This document shows, one piece after another, positions 1-12,525 of a DNA stretch of 64,000 nucleotides. A program made the position numbers and the translations under genes. The stretch comes from Sphagnum compactum (taxonomy: Eukaryota > Bryophyta > Sphagnopsida > Sphagnales): assembly GCA_965153455.1 (NCBI GenBank), contig OZ234498.1, forward strand, positions 14,570,001-14,634,000, read 5' to 3'. The stretch's first letter is position 1. Each line of letters begins with the position of its first letter. The notes beneath the pieces were generated by a model. It saw only the letters and a program-made list of their open reading frames with translations. It was not told the DNA's origin and made no database searches.

Positions 1-2467
1 AAGTTCAACGTGCCCTTTCTACATCATTCTATGAAGGTGGGCTACAATTTGTTAAAAAGCCAAAATTCTCGTTTATTTAGAAGCATTCCAAACAAACGGA
101 CTTCACCCTTCCCTTTAGCATTCAGAATGTATTGATCAAACAAATTTTGGCACAAGAATAGGGCAAGGCGGGATGCAAGTTTCATGTGACTTATAATTCC
201 CAAAGCTATCGTAGTGAATTCATGGAAACCATATTTAATCAAGGAATTGAGAAGATGTATTTATCAGGTTTGTGGTGTTAAGACCCTTGAAATGATCACC
301 CATTGTTTCTTTGAATGGGCGAAAATTGCATGGATCCGGTAACCCACTATCCTCTATAAGTTGGCCTTTCCCCCTTTGATCAATTAGGATGAGAACCTCG
401 GACTTGCAAAAATGCCTATTCCACAAGAAGACTCCCAAGAAGATTTTGCAAATTTACCTTTGCATGGACCAATGTTGGGTGATTATTAACTTACAATCCC
501 CAATATTTGTTAATATTTGTTGAGCTAATGAGCCAACGATTGGGAACATGGATTTATGTTTCCTTGACGATTCCAAACAACATTTGATGTCTTTTGCATC
601 CACATGGTACCTTCGAAATATCAACAAATCTTGAATAACAATCTCCTTTGTAAGTGCTTGCTATCATTTCAAAGATCTCCAAATTGATATTTTCATAATG
701 TTTCTTTTTGTCAACAAAAGAAAACTTTTAGCCTAGACAATGGATGTAAATGACGATAAGACTTCAAGAACATAGGATACAACAATTTCCTATCATAGTA
801 TTTAGCTATGACCACCCCTTGCTCACATATAATAAAAACTAAATTAATATCAAAGTCTTGTATTACGAATCTAACGTTAGGGACAACATATTGTGAGTTC
901 TCATCATATTTTGTCAAAAACGATAGGAAAGAACCAACGACCTCACAAATTGCCTTCTTTATGTGAGGGTAAAGATGTGAAGCTTCATTTCACCTTAGCT
1001 TGCCCCTCTCTAAGTTTAGGTGGCTTTTATAAAAAATGGAATAAGTGTTTGGTAAAATTCCTTATAGTTGAAATAAAATTTGATTTGATTTTTTTGTTTT
1101 TGATTCCTTCATGCATATATGATTTTATCTCATGTATGTCTTTTTATTTGCAATGAGTCATACAACATTCCTTCAAAAAACAACCTTCAAGTGTAAAGGT
1201 AGAATTGTTAGTTTTCCCACCAAAACATCTCTTAAAACAAGTTGTAAGGGAGGACTCTTTTAAACTTGGCATTCTTTAAATTTTTCATCATTTATTTGTT
1301 GAATCTACTTTAGGCAACCAATGAGGGGTTAAGGACCTAAATTAATCTTTTGAAACTTCATTTGTGCACTTATGCTAATGGGTGTTATCTTTTTGTTGGA
1401 TGTTGGTCTTTTCTTTTTATAGTACCTCCCTTTCCCTTCTAGAGGGCTGTTTTTTGTTTTATTTATTTTATAACACGGTTTCATCATATATGCATACAAT
1501 GAGAACAATGGAATGTATGTGTAACAATTAATAACCAATGTTGTTTAGTTCTTATGTTTTAGGATTTAAACCTCTAGTTGCAATTTCAACTTTAATTTTT
1601 ATGAAAGAACTTCTAGTTTTGGTTTGAAGATGTTTAAATGTTTTTAAAACCTCCAATCTAATTTTATACTAGTTCTTCACATTTCAAGACTTCCAATTCA
1701 AGGGTTTTCAAAAAACATTCCTTAATGGGTTTAATTTTAAATTATATTTAGTTCTACCTATCTAATTCAACAAAGTCCAAAACTTAATTTTTTTTAGTTA
1801 CCTACTAATACAACCTTGAAAAAAATGATCACCTATATCAACTATATGTCCACCTCACCAGCCCCCACCTTCCCCAAAAACTTGCATCTTGAAACATGTT
1901 TTAAAAATAACCATTACATCCTTAATGCCAACCCCCAAACTTAATATTCAAATAATTGTATCCCTAAAGAAAAAAAATCCCAAACAAAAGTGACTAACCC
2001 TTATAAAAAAATTTCAAGTTTAATTTATTTAGAAATTAATAAATAAGAAATAAAATAATATAATTTGAAGAATTGAAACTTGTATAACTCATGTTTGGGG
2101 GTTGGTTCCAAGTTTAGTTCAAGTTGGAAGCTCATTCTTGGTTTCGAAAAAAGTGAAAACCAAGTAGGGCATTAGAAAAAAAATGAAAACTAGGTAGGGT
2201 TTTAAGCTAGTTTTCACCTCGCCTTTGAATATCACCTATGGTGATACCTTGTTTAAAACTTGCTTGGAGGTTTTCATTGGATTGAGAATTGGTAATTTGA
2301 AAATTGGTTTATTTGTTTATTTATTTTGGATGCCTTGTTAGGGTATTTATAACTAACAAAGTTAGGGTATTACATATTTAATAGTAGCAAGCCTAGAGGT
2401 AGTAGGTAGGGTTGAAAGGTTTTTTTTTTAAAGGAGAAGCAACACCATAAACTCCAAAGCAATTGTG

Positions 2468-2487
2468 GGAGAAGAAGCTTCTTCTCC
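2468..2487. repeat. 20-bp perfect palindrome
   Basis: The sequence GGAGAAGAAGCTTCTTCTCC is its own reverse complement, centred on an AAGCTT. The flanks extend the symmetry imperfectly (TGTG on the left, CACA on the right, with one extra G). It could form a hairpin. Nothing nearby gives it a function. Confidence 0.8.
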
Positions 2488-4629
2488 ACAACACCCTCCT
2501 TTGTATTCAACTATCATTCTTCAATTTTTTTTCATTGGCCATTACATGTTGTTACATTCTTACATTGTTGTTCACATCTTCAGAAATACACCTTCTTGTT
2601 TAGCTTGCATTTTGTAGGTCCAAGAGGAGCTTTTGTTGCATGTTTAGGAGGAGTTCTTTTCCATTACAATGAACTTTTCCAACAACATTTAACAGGTATG
2701 TTTTATTTTTCTTTCTTTGTTTTTTTTTTTTGTTTTGTTTTTTTGTTTTCACATTTATTTTTTTGAATCCTATTTTTGTGGGTTTTCTCCTATGTTTGTT
2801 TCTTTATTTATCTTGTTTTGTTTTTATTCTTTTTTTGTGTGTTTTTTTTTTGCCTTTATGTTTTTCTATTTGTGATTTTTTGGTACATTAATCATGTCAT
2901 TGTTTGTTGTGTGTGTGTGTTTTACTTTTCAAGCATTTTTATCTTCCTACACTTGCACAATTGTTTTTGCCACAATACATACTTGAATCGTGTAGGATAA
3001 ATTAGGAGAGAAAAGTGAATTATTTATCATTGAAATGTTGGTAATTGTTAGGATTTAATTTTCATATAACATAGATAATTTGAACTTAACAAAACTTACA
3101 TTTGGCAAAGCATATATATTTTAATTTCTCCACCTTGTTGATTATTTTCTTGTGAAAATGTCAAGTGAAAATGAAAAAGTAATGAAAATTCTGAATGAAA
3201 ATGAAATATATTTCAATGGAATAATTATGAAAAAAGTTGTGAAATGAAGTCTTCAAATGGAAAATAATAAAACAAAAGGAAATGTAAAAAAACAAATGAA
3301 AATAAAAATCGCAAAAATTGCATATTCAAAGGAAAATGTGGAAAGGACATAATAGACATGCATCATGTTGGTATTTTTATTGTGTTAACGATGGAAAAGA
3401 TGTTGAAAGGGAGAGTCTTCAACTCATGAGATGTATACTTTGTTACAATAATCCTCTAAATGCACCTAATCCAAACATTTAAAAAAAAAAGAAAAAAAAC
3501 CATCTTGTAATTTCACTAAAGCTTACCTTTTATTTTTTTATTGAATTTTCAATGAAGAGAGACTAATTACCTTTTATTTGAAATTTAATAATTTCTACAC
3601 CATAGGTCTAGACTAATTTTGAAATTTGATGGAATGTGGTACTTTGCATTCCCAAATCTAGATTTTTTATTCTTCCAATAAAACACTCAAAACCAAACCA
3701 ATTCTATCTACCCACACATAACCCAAGATTGAAAAATTTACAACTATGAACATTGTACAACCAAAAAAAATTGGCGAGTTTGAATCAGAACTACACCTAC
3801 CTACAATGTTTTTTTAAAATGAATTTTGACAGGGGTTTTCATTTTCAATTTTGTTATCTGGAAAATATAGCAAAAATTTCCCAAAAAAAAGGAAAAGTAG
3901 TTAAATTTACTCTAGGAAAAAGAAATCAAAATCGTCCCAATTTTCTTTTTTAGTAAGTGTTCAGAAGAAAGAACACTGAAATTTTGTGTGCTTGTAAAGA
4001 AGAAAAACAAATACTTGGGTACAAAGACAAGGTTTATTTTTTAGTTCCAATTATAGCAACTAGGAATTGGTCCTTTATGACTCATTTTGGCTCATAAGGT
4101 CATGTAGCATAGCCTTGATATTATGAGCTGAACCCGCCAACATTTCAATGTGACCATGGGTCCTAATTGAAAGACATCCACTCGAGGCTCTTTGCTAACA
4201 TGGATAACCATGGATTGTAACCGAAAGATTATCAGGTTGATGCTAACATGTAAGAAGAGAAAAATGAATCGAGAGCAATTATTATGACAATTTCATTCAC
4301 TCCATTGTTAATCAGGGTAGGGAATGGGCACTCCCAAAAATATGCAATTAGATTGAAAATTGGTGCCAAAAATTTTTGGGCTTAAGTTAACTATGTGGGC
4401 AACTAAGCACATGGCCAACGTTGTATGTGCTGATGAGTAAGAGAATGTGTACCTTTGGGTGTAAAAACTAGCCTTAATTAACTAAGAGTAAAGCAAGGAG
4501 TCTTGATTTTCCAATGATGTAATCACATGGTTAAGGTAAGTTGGGAAGGGGTTTAGCTGTATGTTCATTAATATTGTGTATTAGCAATTATGGTTGCCAC
4601 TTCCTCGTTTACGAGAAGGGTTCCAAATG

Positions 4630-4784
4630 GGTCCGTTCCATTGTCCATGTCTCAAAAGCAAGAAGGTACCCCTTTGGTTTGGAGACCTTCTTCTATACGT
4701 AACTTATCACTCCAAGGTTTTTCTCTTTGTATTTGAAAGCATCTTCCAGTTGGACGCTTTTTGTCAAATGGAACGGACCCTCCA
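4630..4784. mobile_element. Small inverted-repeat element (possible MITE)
   Basis: The left end GGGTCCGTTCCATT and the right end AATGGAACGGACCC are exact 14-bp inverted repeats about 155 bp apart. This size and layout resemble a miniature inverted-repeat transposable element. I see no clear target-site duplication, so the class is unassigned and chance or an older hairpin cannot be ruled out. Confidence 0.4.
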
Positions 4785-6104
4785 CCATTCAAAATAGAAA
4801 ACCTTTCATGGAAGGCCTGCTCCCATGGGCCTCCCTTAATTTTTGGGCTTACGGGCTTAGGCTTACTCTGCTATGATCCTCAAATGAGGGGAGGCCTTCT
4901 CAAGCAGGCATACATAACACCAAAATTACCATAAAGATATCCATGAGCTCTCATTTTTGCACCCCTATAAACTATAAGCAACGGGTTTGTTACGGGCTTG
5001 GACATTTTGATCAGGACCACTTTTGAAATTAACCGGTAGATGTTGGAGAAAGTTTAAAATACAGTGGTGAAAAGTGGACAAAATTGGTCCCGCCCTGACG
5101 TTTAGGGGTTAACGAGATCAAACACCCTATATCAAGTCTTCAAGATAAAGGCCAAACAACCATACAATTAAAAAAAAAATTGTCTTTCAAACCATAGAAG
5201 AAAACAACAATTTAAACCATGGAGAAATTCATCCAACCAATCATGTATTTCTGTTGTGGGTCTACTAAGCCTGTTAACATTTCAATTTTTAGAAAGTTTC
5301 CTCAATCTAGACATTGGTCCTCTAATTTGGACTACAAACTATAAACATGGCATGCTGAAAAATTAATATTAAAAACTCAGAAGGCTGAACAGATGAAAAG
5401 AAAACCCATTTAAGAGAATTAAAATCTGAAGAATTCCAGTAACTGAAATTCCATCATACCAAACTCAGAATTTTTCTTTAGAAGGATAAACTTTTCCCAA
5501 AGCATGTTGTAAGAAATTACTACTTAGATGTCTCTAAGAATCTCTTGGCAACTGCTAAGTTAGCTTGTTTTATTTAAACCATGCAAGAAATTTTAGGCAG
5601 CAGCGGGAGCTATGTATACAACATATATACGTTTGAAATCACTTAAATGGCATCTACTTAAGTTAATGGTGGGTTGGTGATGTTAGTTAATGCAGATTAA
5701 TTTGAGCAGCAGCTAGAGCCCTCCAGGTTGTGTGTAATTAATGTACAGGCAGACGTATGCCATGATTAACTTAACTGGGCTTAACTGGTATACTTAACTG
5801 GTGTAACTTGTGCTAGTAATACCACTGGTTCTCAAACTGATATTTGATTCATTGGGGTGTATTATTAAACTAATTTTTTTTGAAAAAGTTCTTCTCTTAG
5901 TAGGGTGGGTTGCTTGTTGGTTCCCACCTTGCTTGAATGTTATAAATTAAAATGGTCATTTAATTCTATCAACAAAAATGCCAAATTAGGATATACAGTT
6001 TTCCATTCATGTGAAGATTTCTTTATTAAATTTATGGGGGTATTATCAATTAATTATATTTTTATTTTTATTTTTCTAATGGGTTACTTGTTACTTCTCG
6101 CTTT

Positions 6105-6960
6105 CCATAAATGACTAATCTATGGGGGACTTTTGTCACGGAATGCCCTCCATTGTCATATATGCAGGAGGCAGTGATAAGCCAGTGATAAACACACCTC
6201 CGTTGTGAGTAATCCATCCAAGACGTTCATCAGGGAGTCCCCCTCTTGTATGCCCTTTCCATTGTCATATATGCATGCCCTAAGTACTCTCTGCATATAT
6301 AACTCCTGCTGCTGTTGCTGCTGCAGGAGCCAAAGTGATAGAAACAGTCTCCATTCATCCACAGTGAATAATCTACCAGGGACTTTTGATCACATCATGT
6401 AATAAAAACAGTTTTCATTCATTCATTCATCCATAGTGAATAATCTATCCAGGACTTCTTCCATCATGGAGTGCTGCCCTCTTGCTCTAGCTTCCAAATT
6501 GCCATGCTCTCTCAAACATACCGCTCTGCTCTGCTCTGCTCTTCCCTTGCTTTCGCTTTCAAATTGTGATGCTCTCAAACAAACATACTGCATGCATGTG
6601 TGTATGTATAGGCCTGCTAGTCCTGCAAGTGCCAAAGAGATAGAAACAGTTTCCACTCATACATAGGGAGTAGTAGTGAGTAATGTATGAGGGACTCTTG
6701 ACATGATGTGATAGAAACAGTTTTCACTGGTCCGTCCATGATGAATACTCTAGTGGGGACTTTGGTCAAGCAATGAATCCCCTTCGCTTGCTTTCCCTTT
6801 CACCGCAATTCTGACTCACAATTCTCTTTCATCCAATTGTCATGATGAGCACGTACTGCTGCTGCAGGAGCAGGAGCTTATAGACTTCGTGCTGCAGGAG
6901 CTAACTTAGTGATGGAGACAGTTTCCATTCATCCATAGTGAATCACTCTAGCGTCCGGGA
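6105..6960 (+). repeat. Array of diverged promoter repeats upstream of the B3 gene
   Basis: A core of the form GATAGAAACAGTTTCCATTC followed by ATCCATAGTGAATAATCTA and a GGGACTTTTG-like tail recurs at about 6337, 6402, 6638, 6707 and 6909. Partial copies of the tail occur near 6110 and 6205. Three of the cores are preceded by a CTGCAGGAGC(C)AA-like motif (near 6322, 6623 and 6891). Copies are spaced irregularly (about 65-240 bp) and diverged, as expected for old tandem duplication. The array ends roughly 60 bp before a TATA-like sequence and about 650-750 bp before the B3 start codon, so it occupies the promoter. Confidence 0.75.
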
Positions 6961-7012
6961 TACGTACCTTTGGTGAGGGGAATCCGCCTCGTCATGCGCA
7001 CCTACTGCGCGG

Positions 7013-7608
7013 TATCTATATATACCTACATGCTTCGCCGCGGGAAGGAGACGGCTGCTGTCGCTGTAAACAACCTGCTGCAATCTCTCTCTCTCTCTCT
7101 CTTTAGCTTGGGTGTTTTGTTTTTCTACGTTATAGACGCACCGGCATCGGCATCCGACCTGCAGCAGCAGCAGGTGTGCAAGGGAACGGAAGGGAAGGGA
7201 AAGGGGGCGTTGCGGAGGTGAAACCCAATAGACGTGTTCGGACCAGTGGAGGGCGCGCTTTTCGTGAACGGGGAGAAAGAAAGCTGGTAAGTAGCGTAGA
7301 TCGAAGCTTTTGCTTTGCAGGGCATTTTGCAAATGACCAAAGGAAGAAAGAACTCATTGGCTTCTTAAAGTCTGATGGAAGAGAGTTGCCAATATGACCC
7401 CTACTTCCATGCATGCATGGCCCTTTGCTGCTGCTCCTCATGCGCAGCAGCTGTTGTCATCCAATCTGCCGCCTTCTATTCATGCCTTGTAAATTGCTTG
7501 TTCGCGATGCTGCTGATCTATAGTGTTGTCCTTTCCGATCTGCCGTCTTCTATAACTGCCTTGTTGTTGCAGTTCTAGTCATGAAGTTGTGCTGCTTCTT
7601 CCCGTGGA
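7013..7608 (+). promoter_or_regulatory. Probable core promoter, 5' UTR and UTR intron of the B3 gene
   Basis: A TATATATA-like box lies near 7016. It is followed by a CT-repeat (about 7085-7102), which is common in plant leaders. A consensus donor (CTG|GTAAGT) starts at 7287 and a pyrimidine/G-rich acceptor (TTGTTGTTGCAG) ends at 7572, suggesting a 5' UTR intron. After it, an upstream ORF of 13 codons runs from 7581 to 7622 and overlaps the first in-frame ATG of the main ORF at 7609. Transcript ends and the intron are inferred, not seen. Confidence 0.45.
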
Positions 7609-10375
7609 ATGTGCAATACTGATGATGATCATCTGGGGCATGTCTTTCCCATGCAGCTCTCTGTGAAGGAGTACAGCTACAGTAGAACAAGGATAATGTC
7701 GGATGAGTGGGACTTTCAGCGCATTCGGAGGTTTATGGACGAGCAGGCTGCTATGCCTGCTTCTTCAGTTTTATTCAAGAATGCCGCTGATTTTATTCGG
7801 CAACTGCAGGCAGCACCTCGCGGGACCTGGAGTACTATGGCGGCCGAAACAGCTGGAACGAGTTCTACGCTCAAGGCGCCTGCTGCTGCTGCAGTGGAGC
7901 TGCAGCCGGTTCAGCAAAGTCCGTCGATTACGTCGTACATGGAAGCTCTGCAGGCCGCTTCTGGCATGCAGCCGTCGAGGAACAGATCATGCGAAGTGCC
8001 TGCTGCAGATCAGAAGTTAATCTTTCAGCAAACTGTTCGCGCGCCGACCTTCACGGAGCTGGTGGTTCAGGCGTCGTCGTGTGTGGAGGAGATTCGACAT
8101 GATCTGCAGCACCACCACGTTGCCATAATTCCGCCTAAGCATGCACCGAAAAGATACAAGATGTCTTCGTGTGCCGAGAAGCTGTTGAATCACCAACCTC
8201 TTGCCCCAGCTTTGAGGGAGGCTGATCAAGCTCATGCCATTCCGTCCAAAAGATCAGGGAAGGCAGTTTATAGGAAGCAGTTGCAGCAGCTGCAAACTGA
8301 TCATGAAGAACCAAACTTAGAGTTGCGCCTTGGGAACGGCCACCTGCATAATGTTGACGTGCAAGGGAGGACCTTCCTACATTCTAGAGCTAAGCAACTG
8401 CAACTCCAGCGAGCAGCTGCAGCAGCAGCATACCCTATAAGCTGTCACATACCCGTCGAAGCCCCGCGGCGAAGTCCGAAGAAGTTTCAATACCGCGTGG
8501 AGTCTCGCGCCGGCATGCTGCAGCAGGTTGCATCAGCATTTTCCAGACCAGCAGCAGCTGCGCCTCCTCCGATCGTTGGATCAACCATCACCATGCTGCC
8601 GGTATCCACTACAGCTGCTGCTCAAGAAGATCTCCGATTGGCCGAGCCGCATAGCGGCGCGGCACAGCTGGAGGCTTTGAAGGATGACGCAAGAGCAGCT
8701 GCTCTGCGATCATACAGGCAGCGATTGATGACCCGATCTGCATCATCAGAGATGCCCATCGTATTGCCTCTCGTGCCCTACACTACCATTACTGCTACTG
8801 AATCTTACAAGTTACATCAGAACTGTAATGCAGCTACCACCACCATCCGCAACGCCACGATCATCGGTCATCCTCGTTGTGCGGTCATGGGCACGATGGG
8901 TCCTCCTCCTGTGCCTGCGTTTATGGGTCCTACAGCATCTCTGCCGTCGTCAGTAATATCAAGGCCCTTTCCTCTAGTCCGACCATTACCATCTTTGCCG
9001 GGCGATCTGTCCTTATGTAAGTACAGCTACGTGCCTTTCCTTCTCCTTGTGCTCTTGCACCTTTTCATGGATCATCCGACTCCAACAGCTGCTCCTGGAC
9101 TTTGTACCCCTCACCCACCTTTTCATGCAGTATTGATTCAGGCCGGGATGTATGTGGTCATGAGTTTTGTACTTGTGTCGAATATGTGAATTTCCAGGAT
9201 TTTCAATTGCACAATTTGGCAGCTGGGGAATCATACATCACATACTGTCCATTACATGCATGCAGTCCATCCAGAGGTCTGTAAAATTTATATAAGATAT
9301 CATGAATATTGTTTTCAGCTTTGTATCTTAATAACTACACAACAATTCGCCTAATTTGTCAAGAATTGAGCTTTGATAATTAGGTATAGGATTTGTTTTT
9401 GTGTACATGATGATGATCTACTGCTGCTGCCTGCAGCAGCTCTAGCAGCTCCTCCTCACGCAGGTCAGCAGGACGAAGTTGCAAATCGCGCTGCACTAGT
9501 GCAGATCCCCGGCCGGTCGAGGAATGCTCCAGCCGTAACTGCTGCTACTGCAGTAGTGGTAGGCAAAGTTCCCGATTTTTGGGTTACCCTAACCAAGTAC
9601 GCTGTCGATTGCAAGTTTTCCGTGGATTGGAGTGATGCGGAAAATCATAATCAGCAGCAGCCGCAGGTGCAGCTTGTGAGTAGAATATAATACTTCCCTT
9701 ACTCATCATCATCACAGTTTTTTTGTTTTACGCAAATTCTGTCACTTAATTTGCATGGTTCAAAGAGATGATTCAACTCTGCAGTGCTTCATCAAATATA
9801 TTTGTCTTACCCTATTACACTAGATATGATGGACACATTCTGCAATTTAAGTAATCAAACTCCAAGAGCTCAGCTTTGATCATCAGGCATTATAATCAGT
9901 TTGTATAATGTCACTATTTTATTAAAACTGTAAATTGATTTCAAGTAATTCAAATTTATTCTACAACTTTATTGATTTCTTTCTGTTTTTTTTTTCCCTT
10001 CAATGTTTAATTGGAATCAATGTGTGTGTGTTTTTTCAGGTGCTTCCGGAGGTCATTAGCAAGCACCTGCCAAAAGAAGCTGTGACTTTGATTTTAAGAG
10101 CAAAAATGGTAGTTGATGGACATAACAATTCAGCTTCTTCTGCTTCTTCTTGTTCACAGTCAGTTGTTGGTGCAGGTGCTGTTGCACAGCATCAAGAGCC
10201 GATAGACTGGCCAGTAGTCTGGAGACCTACAGCATGGACATCAAGCATATGTGATGGGTGGTCTCACTTTGTGAAGTATGGTAAGTTGGCTGTTGGTGAT
10301 TTTTGCAGGTTCCACCAGAATTCCCTTGACAAGAATCTCTTTGAAGTTGAAATCACTAGACCCATCACACTGTGA
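7609..10375 (+). CDS. B3-domain transcription factor (C-terminal B3)
   Basis: Three exons: 7609-9016, 9437-9675 and 10040-10375, total 1983 nt, 660 aa. The splice sites are GT-AG and the phases agree. The B3 DNA-binding domain is at about residues 513-658. It begins at VPDFWVTLTKYAV and continues through VLPEVISKHLPKEAV; its most typical end is GWSHFVKYGKLAVGDFCRF followed by FEVEI. B3 proteins are plant-specific nuclear DNA-binding proteins. The 500-residue N-terminal part is rich in A, Q, S and P (including an alanine run near residue 268) and matches no domain I know. A long loop of S/A residues interrupts the B3 fold between RAKMVV and EPIDWPVVW. An alternative start at 7696 (MSDEWDFQRI, giving 631 aa) may be the real one, because the 7609 ATG is overlapped by an upstream ORF. 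The subfamily (REM-like or other) is not assigned. Confidence 0.85.
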
Positions 10376-10380
10376 TCCAG

Positions 10381-10416
10381 ATGAAGAAGAAGAAGAAGAA
10401 GAAGAAGAAGACGAAG
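10381..10416. repeat. GAA trinucleotide microsatellite
   Basis: About eleven GAA/GAC-type triplets lie directly after the B3 stop codon, in the presumed 3' UTR. Confidence 0.8.
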
Positions 10417-11980
10417 AATGCTGCTACTGCTGCACATGCTGTTGCATAATATGAACCTTATTACATGTGATGAATCTCTTGGAAGTGAAAATTGGTGTGC
10501 AATTACATCATGGGTAGAATTTTCTTAATACCTATGACAATATTGTTGTTGAGAGGCCTTGTTAATTAGCACTGTAATTAACTGCAAGTTCCATTTCAAA
10601 GTAGTTATTGCAGTTGGTTTTTCATAGGTACATGCATAAAAAAACAATATAGAGATTATCATGTGGGGGGGGGATCTTCAGATATATCTCCAATTTTGAG
10701 ATAATTTTTGCACCTGTGGAATTTAATTTGTATGTTGCATTCACTTGTCTCTCATTTTTTTGGAGTCTTAGAAAAATAGTTTACCTCAGACCCATTTTGC
10801 AAATATGGGTCATGCATTGCACATGTTGTATTTTCCTAGCTTAATTAATTAGAGTTAATTTACAACAAGCTATATCTTCAGCTAAAAAATTATATAGGAT
10901 GCTGTCATTCTAGCATTTGTATTGCTTTTGAATTCAATCTTCAATTGGTGTTCTGAGTTGTATTAGATTATAGAGAGGATTTTTAGTTTTGTAATGTAAG
11001 GGTGGGTATTGCAGATGAGTTCACAAGTTAACATGCAAACTCCATTTAAGACTTCTTTTAAGTTGATTATATTTTAAAGACATTAAAATCCCAATTGCCT
11101 CCATTTCAAAATATGTGGCATGCATATGATTAAAATAATTGTACATTAATGTAATATGGACTTTTTTATAAACTCAAAAATGTTTAAAGGTATGAAGATA
11201 TTGCATAAGACCAAAATAATCTAGTAAATTTGCATTACATTGATGAGAATAACACATCTATGAATTGGGGTGAATAAGTTATTTTTAATATTTTTTTAGG
11301 ATATTATATTTTTTAATCAAATGAGGTGAAATATATTATCTTGGGCATGAAGCTATTGCATATCAGCAAAATAATCCAATGTATTTTCATTATCTTGATG
11401 AGGGTAATGCATGTGTGGATTGGGTTGAATGTTAAATTGTCAATGTGTTCAAAGGATGTGACACGGATGAAATAAATGAATTAAAATAGTTACAACTAAA
11501 TCTAAGGATATTACAAAACAATAAAATGATCAAGTGCATTTGCTTTTATCATGATGAGGATAAGGCATATGGGAATTAGGTTGGATTTATGTTATTTTCA
11601 ACATGTGTCCTTTGTGTATTGCATTGTTGAATTAGATGAAATGAAAGTAGTTTTTGTAAGACTAAAGATATTACATGACAATAAATTAGATGTGCTCATG
11701 CATGAATTTGACGAGAGTATTGAGTAAAGAATACCTTCAAATGGGTGTTGCAAAATATAATTTAATTATTGAATTTTATAGGAATATAGAGAAAAAATTC
11801 AATTTAATTGCAATATCCTCATTTGCATCATTATAAGATTGTTTTTAATAGTCACAAAGTTGCGAGGTCTATTAGATACATAGAAAGACCAACGAAGCAA
11901 CCTACTTGGTATATTGCAATACTTTCGTTGATTTACATCATCATTGCCTTGGTGAAAATTTAGTGTGTATGCACATAATT
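10417..11980. other. Intergenic AT-rich spacer between the B3 and PAC genes
   Basis: The first few hundred bases are presumably the B3 3' UTR. The rest is AT-rich. Loosely repeated phrases such as ATGAGGGTAATGCAT and TATTGCATAAGACCAAAATAAT recur between 11150 and 11720, suggesting a very diverged tandem repeat of roughly 150 bp. No gene was seen. Confidence 0.5.
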
Positions 11981-11981
11981 A

Positions 11982-12052
11982 AGTAAATAGGCAGATGGGT
12001 GGGTAGGTAAGTAAGTAGGTAAGTGGGTAGGTAGGTAAGTAGGTAGGTGGGA
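11982..12052. repeat. GTAG/GTAA tetranucleotide microsatellite
   Basis: Interrupted run of GTAG, GTAA and GTGG tetramers about 450 bp upstream of the PAC start codon. Confidence 0.85.
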
Positions 12053-12525
12053 CCTGGGGGATGAGAAAAAGAAGAAAATTCAACCTGAGATGAGAAAAGG
12101 AAAAAAAAGGTGAACCTGAGTTGGTCACCCTGGTTAGCCCAGGGACAGGGAGGGATGAAAAAGGCACACCCATCAGTGCACCATCCATCCACATTGGTGC
12201 ACTGGTGGGTGCTGGTTCACTGTGTCCCTTAAACCCTAAAATGGAAGACCACACACTTGTGGTCGTAGCGATTCTTAAACCCTAGAATGCGGAACTCGAC
12301 GCACAGTTGCACAATCTCCAGCGTGCAATTGCAAGAGCATCTACTAAAATGTAAAGCACTGTGGCGCAAGAGAAATCTGCAGAACGAAGGAAATCTGAAC
12401 TCGTGGGATTGACGAGCACCGCAACAGGGAGGGAGGAGAAGCAGAGATTGACAGGAACAGCTTGAGAAGAAATGACTGGCAATAGCAAGCAACCAGAGTA
12501 GCCAGGTTTGTGGAATGGTGGAGCC

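Larger units (their letters stand above)
1..6090. other. AT-rich intergenic DNA without a recognisable gene
   Basis: Long A/T-rich stretch with many homopolymer runs and short open frames of low complexity (for example the F/V-rich frame near 2776-3000). No conserved protein domain, tRNA or rRNA was recognised on either strand. Two local structures are listed separately: a perfect 20-bp palindrome near 2.47 kb and a pair of 14-bp inverted repeats near 4.7 kb. Old unrecognised transposon remnants are likely but cannot be named from the sequence alone. Confidence 0.6.

Noticed and set aside
2776-3000. Hydrophobic membrane-like protein of about 74 codons
   Set aside because: The F/V/L/C content comes from T-rich simple sequence, and the neighbouring DNA is noncoding in character.
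7125-7441. Overlapping minus- and plus-strand open frames in the B3 leader
   Set aside because: Composition follows GC-rich simple sequence, no conserved motif is present, and the stretch includes a likely 5' UTR intron.
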